25,227 nt of DNA, taken from JBALVT01 sp036961345. GTDB taxonomy: Bacteria; Pseudomonadota; Gammaproteobacteria; Pseudomonadales; Halieaceae. The position numbers and the translations under genes are program-made. Location: NCBI GenBank assembly GCA_036961345.1, contig JBALVT010000041.1, positions 1 through 25,227 of the forward strand, read 5' to 3'. A model generated the notes under the pieces. It worked only from the letters and a program-made list of their open reading frames with translations, searched no databases and was not told the origin of the DNA. Positions 1 to 7,090 of this stretch are shown one piece after another. Position 1 is the stretch's first letter. Each line of letters starts with the position of its first letter.

Positions 1-741
1 TATTTGCTGGGCAATGAGGAAATTGCTGTACTGGACCCCGGGCCTGCTATTCCCGAGCATATCGAGGCTATTTTAAAGGCGGGCGATGGAAAAATTCGCT
101 GGATAGTTTGCACGCACACTCACCCCGATCATTCTCCTGCCTGGCAGGCTGTTGCCGAGGCGACAGGTGCTGAAGTTATTGGCGCTTCGCCGGCCGATGA
201 TATGTTTCAGGACGAAACATTCAAACCGGCCAAAGACGTTCTTCACGACGATGTCCTGAAAACCGAAGAGTTTACGCTGCGGGCTGTCCATACTCCCGGT
301 CATGTCAGTAACCACTTTTGTTTTTTCCTTGAAGAAGAGCAAATGCTGTTTGCCGGCGACCACATCATGAACGGCTCAACCGTGGTAATCGTACCTCCCA
401 GTGGCGATATGAAGGCTTACATCGAGTCCCTGCAATTGCTGTTGGACTATCCGCTCAAATACATCGCGCCAGGGCATGGTGAAGTGATGGAAGACTCCAA
501 GGCGGTGGTTGAATGGTTGGTGAATCATCGTCTCAAGCGGGAGGCCAAGGTTGTCGCGGGCCTCAGAGCCTTAACGCAGGCTTCAATGGATGATTTGGTG
601 AAGGCGGTCTATGACGACGTTGACGTTTCGCTTCACAAAATGGCGAAACTCTCGCTGCTGGCACACCTGATCAAGCTTCAACAGGAAAATCAGGTTCAGC
701 ATTTTGGCGACTCAGATGCCTGGGCACTGACCGGCTCGTAG
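1..741 (+). CDS. MBL-fold metallo-hydrolase, 5' end cut off by window
   Basis: The reading frame is open from base 1, so this is the C-terminal ~246 residues of a longer protein; the TTG at 4 is not a credible start. The metallo-beta-lactamase motif THTHPDH is at visible residues 38-44 (metal ligands H39, H41, D43, H44), followed by TPGH (H101), AGDH (D120) and APGHG (H159). Together these give a complete two-metal site. About 70 residues follow the last motif and look like the helical/winged C-terminal domain of the LACTB2-like branch. That branch includes hydrolases of thioesters and other substrates; the substrate here is unknown. It reads toward fadD3 with a 144-base gap, so it may have its own transcript. 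A role in CoA-thioester hydrolysis within the steroid pathway is inference from position only. Confidence 0.8.
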   Translation, partial: YLLGNEEIAVLDPGPAIPEHIEAILKAGDGKIRWIVCTHTHPDHSPAWQAVAEATGAEVIGASPADDMFQDETFKPAKDVLHDDVLKTEEFTLRAVHTPGHVSNHFCFFLEEEQMLFAGDHIMNGSTVVIVPPSGDMKAYIESLQLLLDYPLKYIAPGHGEVMEDSKAVVEWLVNHRLKREAKVVAGLRALTQASMDDLVKAVYDDVDVSLHKMAKLSLLAHLIKLQQENQVQHFGDSDAWALTGS

Positions 742-756
742 CCTGGGCTTCCAGGC
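741..756 (+). terminator. short hairpin after the MBL gene, weak terminator candidate
   Basis: GCCTGG (741-746) and CCAGGC (751-756) form a perfect 6-bp stem with a 4-base loop, starting on the last base of the stop codon. No T-run follows directly; the first T-rich stretch (TGTTTTTAT) begins about 20 bases later. It may slow or partly end transcription, but is not a classic intrinsic terminator. Confidence 0.3.
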
Positions 757-781
757 GTGGGCATCTTAAAGAATCTGTTTT

Positions 782-787
782 TATAAT
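782..787 (+). promoter_or_regulatory. candidate -10 box upstream of fadD3
   Basis: A perfect TATAAT lies in the AT-rich gap between the MBL gene and fadD3. No good -35 hexamer sits 16-18 bases upstream (the region reads gtgggcat). The match could be chance in AT-rich DNA, or the promoter may depend on an activator. It lies about 100 bases before fadD3 and just upstream of the dyad at 798-829. Confidence 0.35.
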
Positions 788-797
788 TATTTGCACT

Positions 798-829
798 ATT
801 CGTAGAATATTTAATAAATAAATACGAAT
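798..829. promoter_or_regulatory. AT-rich nested dyad, possible Lrp/AsnC operator
   Basis: ATTCGTA (798-804) is mirrored by TACGAAT (823-829). Between them TATTTA (808-813) and TAAATA (815-820) form a second inverted repeat around A814, so the two dyads share nearly the same centre (813.5 and 814). AT-rich dyads are typical of Lrp/AsnC sites, and two such regulators are encoded just downstream of fadD3. This is the only sizeable gap before the catabolic genes. Use as an operator is inference. Confidence 0.45.
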
Positions 830-885
830 TACAGTTGTAAAAAGCCCTCTCGCTACCTATTATGGCGGTCCGTTTCTAGCCTGGA

Positions 886-2490
886 ATGCGATCTTTCGCG
901 TCAGCCATGTCCGAAAATTCCTATATCGCTCGTACTTTGCCCCAGGTGGTCCAGCAGGCCGCGGACGCATATGGCAGCCAGATTGCCATCAAGGATGGTG
1001 CTGTAGAGCTGACGTATCGCGATCTGGATGCCGCCAGAATAGAGGCGGCCAGGGCTTTTGTCGCCGCAGGGATGAAAAAAGGCGACCGCTTCGCCATTTG
1101 GGCACCCAATATCTACCAATGGATTGTTGCGGCGATTGGCGCGCAGACAATTGGTGGCGTGCTGGTGCCATTGAATACCAGAATGAAGGGTTCCGAGGCT
1201 GCCTACGTGCTGAATGCCAGTGGTGCGAAGCTGCTATTCACAGTGGGTGATTTCCTGGGTGTGCATTACCCGGATTTGCTTAAGGGGCAGGAACTTCCCC
1301 AGCTTGAGCAAACCGTTTTGCTGTCGGGGAAGGCCGGCGATCAGACCCTTTGGGAAGATTTTTTGCTCGCTGGGGGGCACGTTACACAGCGCGAAGTTGA
1401 AGAGCGTGCCAATGCGCTTTCTGTGGATGATACCCTGGACATTCTTTTTACTTCCGGTACCACGGGCAACCCCAAGGGCGTGGTTACCTCCCACGGCCAA
1501 AATATTCGAGTATTTGAAACGTGGAGCTCAACAGTTGGGCTGCGGTCTGACGATAACTATTTGATAATTAACCCATTTTTCCACTCTTTTGGTTATAAGG
1601 CCGGTTGGCTTGCGGCGATCCTTTGCGGGGCGAAAATTCTGCCGGTGTTGAGCTTTGCGCTGGATGATGTATTGGCGCAGATAGAAGCTGACAAAATTTC
1701 CATGATTCCCGGCCCACCCACGATTTATCAATCCCTGTTATCCCACCCGCGTCGACATGAATATGATCTGTCGAGTTTGCGTTTGGCGGTCACGGGGGCG
1801 GCGCCAGTTCCAGTATCTTTGGTGGAGCGAATGCGCGATGACCTTGGCTTTCAAACCGTGGTTACCGCCTATGGCCTAACCGAGACCTGTGGTGTGGTTT
1901 CCATTTGCCGTCCCCAGGATAGCGCGGAACGTATCTCTCATTCTTCGGGTAGGGCAATGGCAGGTGTTGAGATGAAATGTGTTGATGCCGCCGGTAAAAC
2001 TGTGCCTGCGGGCAGTGAAGGAGAAATTTGGTGCCGTGGTTTCAATGTTATGCAGTCCTATCTGGATAACGCCGAGGAGACGGCTAATACGATCACGCCC
2101 GATGGCTGGCTGAAAACCGGTGATATCGGAGTGATGGACGACGCTGGTTACATCCGCATTACCGACCGTATCAAAGATATGTTTATTGTTGGGGGTTTTA
2201 ACTGTTATCCCGCTGAAATAGAGAACAGCCTCTGCGATATGCCTGGGGTTGAAAGAGCGGCGGTTATCGGTGTGCCGGATGAACGTATGGGAGAGGTGGC
2301 TCTGGCATTTATTGTGCCCACTGCGGATTCAGGCCTCACCGAGGCTGGCGTGATTGCCTGGTCCAGAGACAATATGGCGAATTATAAGGTTCCCAGATTC
2401 GCTCGTTTTGTTGACGAACTGCCGATGAACGCAGGTGGCAAAGTGTTAAAAGGCGAGCTGCGCGACCGGATAGCGGCCGAGGTTTCTTGA
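886..2490 (+). CDS. fadD3: HIP-CoA synthetase, acyl-CoA ligase of the FadD3 type
   Basis: This is an ANL-superfamily acyl-CoA synthetase that should activate the steroid C/D-ring propanoate (HIP) with ATP and CoA in the cytoplasm. Visible motifs, from the 886 start, are the P-loop TSGTTGNPKG near residue 190, the FHSFGYKAG region near 230, the AYGLTE adenylate motif near 327, TGDIG near 412, the DRIKD hinge near 425 and the C-terminal lysine in NAGGKVLKGEL near 515. The INPFFHSFGYKAG and PGPPTIYQSLL stretches resemble mycobacterial FadD3 as I know it. Length (534 aa, or 527 from the ATG at 907, MSENSYIART) fits the family. Neither start has a clear Shine-Dalgarno sequence. The gene stands first in the ipd block, as expected for the committing step, and its stop overlaps the next gene (TGATG). 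Confidence 0.88.
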   Translation: MRSFASAMSENSYIARTLPQVVQQAADAYGSQIAIKDGAVELTYRDLDAARIEAARAFVAAGMKKGDRFAIWAPNIYQWIVAAIGAQTIGGVLVPLNTRMKGSEAAYVLNASGAKLLFTVGDFLGVHYPDLLKGQELPQLEQTVLLSGKAGDQTLWEDFLLAGGHVTQREVEERANALSVDDTLDILFTSGTTGNPKGVVTSHGQNIRVFETWSSTVGLRSDDNYLIINPFFHSFGYKAGWLAAILCGAKILPVLSFALDDVLAQIEADKISMIPGPPTIYQSLLSHPRRHEYDLSSLRLAVTGAAPVPVSLVERMRDDLGFQTVVTAYGLTETCGVVSICRPQDSAERISHSSGRAMAGVEMKCVDAAGKTVPAGSEGEIWCRGFNVMQSYLDNAEETANTITPDGWLKTGDIGVMDDAGYIRITDRIKDMFIVGGFNCYPAEIENSLCDMPGVERAAVIGVPDERMGEVALAFIVPTADSGLTEAGVIAWSRDNMANYKVPRFARFVDELPMNAGGKVLKGELRDRIAAEVS

Positions 2491-2987
2491 TGATGAATAT
2501 GCCTGAATCAGCGCAAACTACCACGGCTATGATCGAACTTGATGAGGTCGACAATGCCATCATTGAGTTGCTGCGAGCGGATGGTCGCTTGCCCTATCGA
2601 GCCATTGCTCGGGAGTTGGGTCTTACGGAAACCACTGTGCGAGCCCGTGTTAAAAGGCTGGAGGAATCCAACACCATGCGGGTGGTGGCCGTCACCGATA
2701 TTGAAGCGGCCGGATACGAAATGCTTCTCGCCATTGGTGTGCAGGTTGAAAACCGTTCCCCTGTGGAGGTGGCCAGGGATTTGGCGAAAATTCCAGAGGT
2801 GTTTTCCGTCAATGTGGTTGTCGGAACCCACGATATTGAAATATTGGTAGTGGCCGAAGATCAGGAGGCCCTGGCTGCGTTGTTGTCTGTTCGTCTGGCC
2901 AATATGCCGGGCGTGCGTCGCCTGACACCGGCCTTGGCCGTTGATGTGCTGAAGAATCAGCCGGATTGGGTGCCATTCCATGACTAG
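2490..2987 (+). CDS. Lrp/AsnC-family transcriptional regulator 1
   Basis: This 165-aa protein has an N-terminal AsnC-type helix-turn-helix (about residues 17-62, including YRAIARELGLTETTVRARVKRLEE) and a C-terminal Lrp ligand-binding domain of alternating strands and helices. It overlaps the fadD3 stop as TGATG. A TTG at 2487 and ATGs at 2493 and 2499 are other possible starts. It is paralogous to the next gene and overlaps it by 8 bases, so both come from the same mRNA. Family members bind DNA as dimers or octamers and often sense small metabolites. A CoA thioester or acid of the HIP pathway is the obvious effector to suspect, but nothing in the sequence shows it. Position inside the catabolic block points to local control of this operon. 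Confidence 0.85.
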   Translation: MMNMPESAQTTTAMIELDEVDNAIIELLRADGRLPYRAIARELGLTETTVRARVKRLEESNTMRVVAVTDIEAAGYEMLLAIGVQVENRSPVEVARDLAKIPEVFSVNVVVGTHDIEILVVAEDQEALAALLSVRLANMPGVRRLTPALAVDVLKNQPDWVPFHD

Positions 2988-3447
2988 GCGAAAGCTGGAT
3001 GATATTGATGAGGCCATTGTTAAGTGGTTGTCGCGTGATGCGCGTACCAGCAACAGGCATATCGCCAATGAACTGGGTGTAACCGAGGGTACGGTGCGTG
3101 CCCGTATCAAACGGATGGAAGAAGAGCGGTTGATTCGAATTACAGCGGTCACCAATATCGATCGCTTCAGCGATGGTGCGCTGGCCTACATTTGGATAGA
3201 AGTGGAGCGCAGCAGCCAGACCCAATCTGTTGCCAGGACGCTGGCTGATATGTCGGAGTTAGGCTTTGTCGGTGTCATGATGGGGCGCTTTGATATTTTG
3301 GCCATAACCATGGTGCGCAGCACTGAACATCTGGGCGAGTTTTTACACCAGAAAATCAATGTGATTCCCGGAGTGCGCCGCACCGAGAGTACGCTTGGCG
3401 TCAATTTCGTAAAACACGATTACCGCATGGCCAGAATTGTTTCGTAG
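2980..3447 (+). CDS. Lrp/AsnC-family transcriptional regulator 2
   Basis: This 155-aa paralogue of the preceding regulator has an HTH at about residues 7-50 (SNRHIANELGVTEGTVRARIKR) and an Lrp-type C-terminal domain ending in PGVRRTESTLG. The start ATG lies 8 bases inside the upstream gene, which suggests coupled translation and similar amounts of both proteins. The recognition helices are near-identical in core (TEtTVRARvKR and TEgTVRARiKR), so both could read the same DNA site. The effector domains differ much more. A mixed oligomer is plausible but inferred. ipdA follows after 36 bases, with its own strong ribosome binding site. Confidence 0.85.
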   Translation: MTRRKLDDIDEAIVKWLSRDARTSNRHIANELGVTEGTVRARIKRMEEERLIRITAVTNIDRFSDGALAYIWIEVERSSQTQSVARTLADMSELGFVGVMMGRFDILAITMVRSTEHLGEFLHQKINVIPGVRRTESTLGVNFVKHDYRMARIVS

Positions 3448-3483
3448 CCACGTCAAATAGATTATCAAAAGGAGAGAGTCCTG

Positions 3484-4359
3484 ATGGACAAGCAAATGAG
3501 CGCAACTCAAGTTGTGTCGCAATTGGAAGATGGCATGACCATCGGCATAGGTGGTTGGGGCCCTCGGCGCAAGCCTATGGCATTGATCCGTGAGATTCTG
3601 CGTTCGGATCTAAAAGATCTGACTGTGGTGGCCTATGGCGGTGCCGACATAGGCATGCTTTGCGCTGCGGGGAAAGTGCGTAAAGTGGTGTTCGCCTTTG
3701 TATCGCTGGATTTTATTCCGCTGGAACCTTATTTCCGTCAGGCCCGTCAAAGCGGTGCCATAGACGTAATGGAAATCGACGAGGGCATGATGTTACTGGG
3801 GCTGCGAGCGGCGGCCTGGGGCCTGCCCTTTATTCCCACCGAAGTGGGTCTTGGCACCGACATCATCACAAAAAACCCTGACATCAAAGTGATCGACAGT
3901 CCTTACGATGAAAAAGAGTGGGTTGCCATGCCGGCGCTGAAGCTGGATGCATCACTGATTCATGCCGATCGTGCAGACACGCGCGGTGTTTGCCAGATCG
4001 CCGGCCCGGATTTCTATATGGATGATTGGTTTGCCCGTGCGGCTGATATGACCTTTGTCTCCTGTGATGAAATGGTTGAAAGCAATTTCTTTAACGATCC
4101 TGTTCAGGCCAGGCTGGTGCATTGGGAACGTTCTGCAACCAGCGGCGTTGTGCATATTCCCGGCGGTGCGCACCCTTCATCGTGTAGTCCCATGTACGGC
4201 TTTGATGTGCCGCACTTGAAGGCTTATACCGGCTCTGCAAAAGCAGAAGGCGGCTTCCAGGGATACATCGATTCTTTCCTTGGCAGCACCGAAGAAGAGT
4301 ATCAGAACAATGTGGGTGGGCTTGACGCCATCCGCTCCATTGAATTACCCACTTACTAA
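3484..4359 (+). CDS. ipdA: IpdA, alpha subunit of COCHEA-CoA ring C hydrolase
   Basis: This is a CoA-transferase family I alpha subunit (291 aa), close to the length of mycobacterial IpdA. With IpdB it should hydrolyse the C ring of COCHEA-CoA, the last steroid ring, rather than transfer CoA. Visible features are the GIGGWGPRRKPMALIRE start region near residues 21-37, a glycine-rich YGGADIGML segment at 51-59, and MEIDEG at 96-101. E97 or E100 is the likely equivalent of the catalytic Glu105 reported for the mycobacterial enzyme; an alignment is needed to tell which. The start is fixed by GGAGAGAG at 3471-3478, five bases before the ATG. ipdB follows after 22 bases, as expected for a two-subunit enzyme. 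Confidence 0.88.
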   Translation: MDKQMSATQVVSQLEDGMTIGIGGWGPRRKPMALIREILRSDLKDLTVVAYGGADIGMLCAAGKVRKVVFAFVSLDFIPLEPYFRQARQSGAIDVMEIDEGMMLLGLRAAAWGLPFIPTEVGLGTDIITKNPDIKVIDSPYDEKEWVAMPALKLDASLIHADRADTRGVCQIAGPDFYMDDWFARAADMTFVSCDEMVESNFFNDPVQARLVHWERSATSGVVHIPGGAHPSSCSPMYGFDVPHLKAYTGSAKAEGGFQGYIDSFLGSTEEEYQNNVGGLDAIRSIELPTY

Positions 4360-4381
4360 TTGGCCAGGAGAGACTAGAGCT

Positions 4382-5185
4382 ATGACAACTCCAGCAACAG
4401 ATTATACTTTGGCCGAACTGTGTATTGTGGCGGCATCGGAAGCGTTTCGCTATGACGGTGAAGTGCTGGGCACCGGCATTGGGGTAATCCCCCGCCTGGC
4501 AGCAAGCCTGGCCATGAAAACCACCAATACCGATCTGATGATGACCGACTCCGAGGCATTTCTGCTCAGTGAGCCCAATCCGATTGGCAAGCGCGGTGAT
4601 GACTTTGTGCAGCGCAATGAAACCTGGATGGGTTTCTCGCGTATTTTTGATAACGTATGGAGTGGCCAGCGCCACGCCATGTTGGGGCCAACCCAGATCG
4701 ACAAGTATGGGCAGTCCAATACCTCGGCACTGGGCGGCACTTACGAACAACCCAAGGTGATGATGCTGGGCGCGCGTGGTTTCCCCGGCAACTCTATTTC
4801 TCACCCCAACAGTTTTTTTGTGCCCAGCCATAACACCCGTGTGTTTATGGAAGGGGAGTGCGATTTTGTATCTTCGATTGGTTACAACCCGGCGCGTCTG
4901 CCAAAGGGTCACTCCCTGGAAGACATCAACATCCGTCTGGTGATCACTGATTTGTGTGTCATGGATTTTGGTGGGCCCGATCACCAGATTCGCCTGGTAT
5001 CACTGCACCCGGGTATTACTGCCGAACAGGTGCAGGAAAACACCGGTTACGAGATTCATGTGCCCGATGCAGTGCCGACAACCGCTGCGCCGACTCGGGA
5101 ACAATTGCACATAATCGCCGCGATGGATCCGCACAATCAGCGCGCTCACCAGATTAAAGACAACCCTGCAGGCGATCGCAGCTAA
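4382..5185 (+). CDS. ipdB: IpdB, beta subunit of COCHEA-CoA ring C hydrolase
   Basis: This 267-aa CoA-transferase beta-like protein starts at the ATG at 4382, preceded by AGGAGAG (4366-4372). The frame stays open upstream to 4280, but that part overlaps ipdA and is not expected to be translated. Motifs include TGIGVIPRLAASLA near residue 30, a GPTQIDKYGQSNTS segment near 103 and LGARGFPGNSISHPNSFF near 130, as in IpdB/ScdL2-type proteins. These proteins lack the usual CoA-transferase catalytic glutamate in the beta subunit and work as hydrolases with IpdA. It sits between ipdA and ipdC, spaced 22 and 16 bases, within one transcript. Confidence 0.87.
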   Translation: MTTPATDYTLAELCIVAASEAFRYDGEVLGTGIGVIPRLAASLAMKTTNTDLMMTDSEAFLLSEPNPIGKRGDDFVQRNETWMGFSRIFDNVWSGQRHAMLGPTQIDKYGQSNTSALGGTYEQPKVMMLGARGFPGNSISHPNSFFVPSHNTRVFMEGECDFVSSIGYNPARLPKGHSLEDINIRLVITDLCVMDFGGPDHQIRLVSLHPGITAEQVQENTGYEIHVPDAVPTTAAPTREQLHIIAAMDPHNQRAHQIKDNPAGDRS

Positions 5186-5201
5186 GCGAAAGGTTCTACT
5201 C

Positions 5202-6272
5202 ATGCTTGAGACACGTTTAACTTCCCTGCTGGGATGCCAATACCCCATCGTTCAAACGGCGATGGGTTGGGTTGCAGATCCGAGGTTGGTCGCTGGCAGT
5301 TGTAATGCCGGTGCTTTTGGTTTTCTGGCGGGAGCGACAATTCCGCCCCAGGAGATGGAGCGCGACATACTGCGGGTGAAGGAGCTTACCGACAAACCCT
5401 TTGGTGTGAATTTTCATATGTACCAACCCAATGCGGCTGACATTGTCGACATGGTGGTTCGTCACGGCGTCACAGCAGTAAGTTATTCGCGCTCTCCGGG
5501 CCCGGAATTTATCCGCAAGTTGAAAGATGCCGGTGTGATTTGTATGCCGACTGTCGGCTTGCCCAAACATGCGATAAAGGCAGTAGAGCTGGGTGCGGAT
5601 GTCGTAACAGTACAGGGAGGGGAAGGGGGAGGCCACACAGGCGCGATTCCTACCACCTTATTGATTCCACAGGTTGTTGATGCCGTGGGCGACAAAGTGC
5701 CAGTGGTCGCCGCCGGTGGTTTTAAGGATGGCAGGGGTTTGCTTGCAGCGTTGTCATGGGGTGCTGAGGGTATCGCCATGGGTACGCGTTTTTTAATGAC
5801 CGAAGAAAGTCCGGTACCCCGGGAAACCCTGCAGCGCTATCTCGATTGCAAAAACCCTGGAGAAATCATTGTGTCGCGGGCGATGGACGGGCTACCTCAG
5901 CGCATGATTACGAATGAATTGCTGGCTGAACTGGAGCGCTCCAGTGGGCTCAAAAAATTATTCATTGCCCTGCGCAATGGCCTGGCGTTTCGCAAACATA
6001 CCGGTGCCAGTATCCCCGGATTACTGAAATCTGCGGTGGCGATGAGCCGCGACGATGACATGACAGCCGCCCAGGCCATCATGTCGGCCAACGCGCCGAT
6101 GATTATTCAAAAAGCCATGGTCGACGGTGAGCCGGCATTGGGTGTATTGCCCAGTGGCCAGGTCGCGGGTGTGATTGACCAACTGATGAGCTGTGAAGAT
6201 CTGATCAACGCCATTGTTACCGAGGCGCAGGAGCGTCTTGTTTTGTTGGCAGCGCGGGCCAATATCGCCTAG
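5202..6272 (+). CDS. ipdC: IpdC, FMN-dependent oxidoreductase of the nitronate monooxygenase fold
   Basis: This is a 356-aa TIM-barrel flavoprotein. The N-terminal CQYPIVQTAMGWVADPRLV, the QGGEGGGHTG motif near residues 138-147, AAGGFKDGRG near 170 and WGAEGIAMGTRF near 185 are the FMN-binding and active-site features of the 2-nitropropane dioxygenase-like family. In steroid degraders the member encoded beside ipdAB is IpdC, which acts on the hydrindane CoA thioester to introduce the unsaturation needed before ring D opening. The family alone would allow other substrates; neighbours make IpdC the best call. The start ATG follows an AAAGG stretch, 16 bases after ipdB. Confidence 0.85.
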   Translation: MLETRLTSLLGCQYPIVQTAMGWVADPRLVAGSCNAGAFGFLAGATIPPQEMERDILRVKELTDKPFGVNFHMYQPNAADIVDMVVRHGVTAVSYSRSPGPEFIRKLKDAGVICMPTVGLPKHAIKAVELGADVVTVQGGEGGGHTGAIPTTLLIPQVVDAVGDKVPVVAAGGFKDGRGLLAALSWGAEGIAMGTRFLMTEESPVPRETLQRYLDCKNPGEIIVSRAMDGLPQRMITNELLAELERSSGLKKLFIALRNGLAFRKHTGASIPGLLKSAVAMSRDDDMTAAQAIMSANAPMIIQKAMVDGEPALGVLPSGQVAGVIDQLMSCEDLINAIVTEAQERLVLLAARANIA

Positions 6273-6281
6273 CTGGGAACC

Positions 6282-6305
6282 GTTACAAATAAATAGTTGC
6301 AAATA
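6282..6305 (+). repeat. short imperfect direct repeat between ipdC and echA20
   Basis: GTTACAAATA (6282-6291) and GTTGCAAATA (6296-6305) differ at one base and are spaced 14 bases apart, just before the echA20 ribosome binding site (GAGGAAA, from 6311). It could be a minor regulatory element or chance in AT-rich DNA. Confidence 0.25.
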
Positions 6306-6322
6306 GCGACGAGGAAATACCG

Positions 6323-7078
6323 ATGTCACTACCCTTTAAGACAAGTATTAATGACGGAATTGCCGAGATGATTCTCGACCATCCACCGGTCAATGCCTTT
6401 GATAGTGCTGGCTGGTTTGCCATTGCGCGCGAGCTGGATGCACTGGGCGCTGATGATGAGGTCAGGGTTATCATCATAGCCGCAGCGGGCAAAGGATTTT
6501 GCGCGGGCGTAGATATCAAGGAGTTGGCCAGCGAACCCAATAAGATTGTCGATGTGAATAAAGGCAACTACGAGACTTTTCGTGCCATTCATCGCAATCC
6601 CAAACCCGTCATCATAGCGCTGCACAGTTTTGTACTGGGCGGGGGTATCGGCATGGCGGGCGCAGCCGACATCATAATTGCCTCCGAGTGTACCCGCTTT
6701 GGTGTACCTGAGATTGATCGGGGAGCGATGGGTGGGGGTGCACATCTGCAGCGTATGTTCCCGGTGCAAAAAGTTCGCTATATGTATTTCACCGGTGAGT
6801 TTATTGACGCGCAGGAGGCGTACCGCCTGGGTGCCATAGAGCGGGTAGTCGCAAAGGAAGAACTGCTGCCCACCGCCAGAGACATCGCCGGTAAAATCGC
6901 TGCAAAATCACCCGCCATGGTCAAGCTTGCCAAAGAAGCCCTAACCGGAATTGAAGATGGCAACCTCGAAGACAAATACCGCTGGGAGCAAGGTTTTACG
7001 CTGGAGGCCTATACCATGGGTGATTCTCAGGAGACCCGTGACGCCTTTGTGAATAAGCGCGACGCAAAGTTTGATTAG
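6323..7078 (+). CDS. echA20: EchA20-like crotonase, ring D hydrolase
   Basis: This 251-aa enoyl-CoA hydratase/isomerase-superfamily protein shows the oxyanion-hole segments GKGFCAGVDIKEL (residues 57-69) and HSFVLGGGIGMAGAADIII (101-119), then PEIDRGAMGGG at 129-139. The position of the first catalytic glutamate of true hydratases (Glu144 in rat numbering) reads Gly110, while the second (PEI, Glu130) is kept. That argues against an ordinary hydratase and fits a ring-cleaving hydrolase such as EchA20. With ipdAB and ipdC immediately upstream, opening of ring D of HIEC-CoA is the likely reaction. Start chosen by GAGGAAA upstream. The next gene follows after 12 bases. Confidence 0.82.
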   Translation: MSLPFKTSINDGIAEMILDHPPVNAFDSAGWFAIARELDALGADDEVRVIIIAAAGKGFCAGVDIKELASEPNKIVDVNKGNYETFRAIHRNPKPVIIALHSFVLGGGIGMAGAADIIIASECTRFGVPEIDRGAMGGGAHLQRMFPVQKVRYMYFTGEFIDAQEAYRLGAIERVVAKEELLPTARDIAGKIAAKSPAMVKLAKEALTGIEDGNLEDKYRWEQGFTLEAYTMGDSQETRDAFVNKRDAKFD

Positions 7079-7090
7079 CAGGAATTAACA

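Noticed and set aside
741..756. Strong intrinsic terminator after the MBL gene
   Set aside because: The stem is only 6 bp and no T-run follows directly; it is kept only as a weak candidate.
2508..3155. 215-codon minus-strand open frame over the Lrp/AsnC genes
   Set aside because: It is antisense to two clear regulator genes and has a low-complexity, unrecognisable translation.
4280..4381. Upstream extension of the ipdB reading frame into ipdA
   Set aside because: It overlaps ipdA in another frame, while an AGGAGAG ribosome binding site directly precedes the ATG at 4382.
4091..4984. 297-codon open frame on the minus strand across ipdA/ipdB
   Set aside because: It is fully covered by two well-recognised plus-strand genes and its translation resembles no known family; it is a shadow frame.
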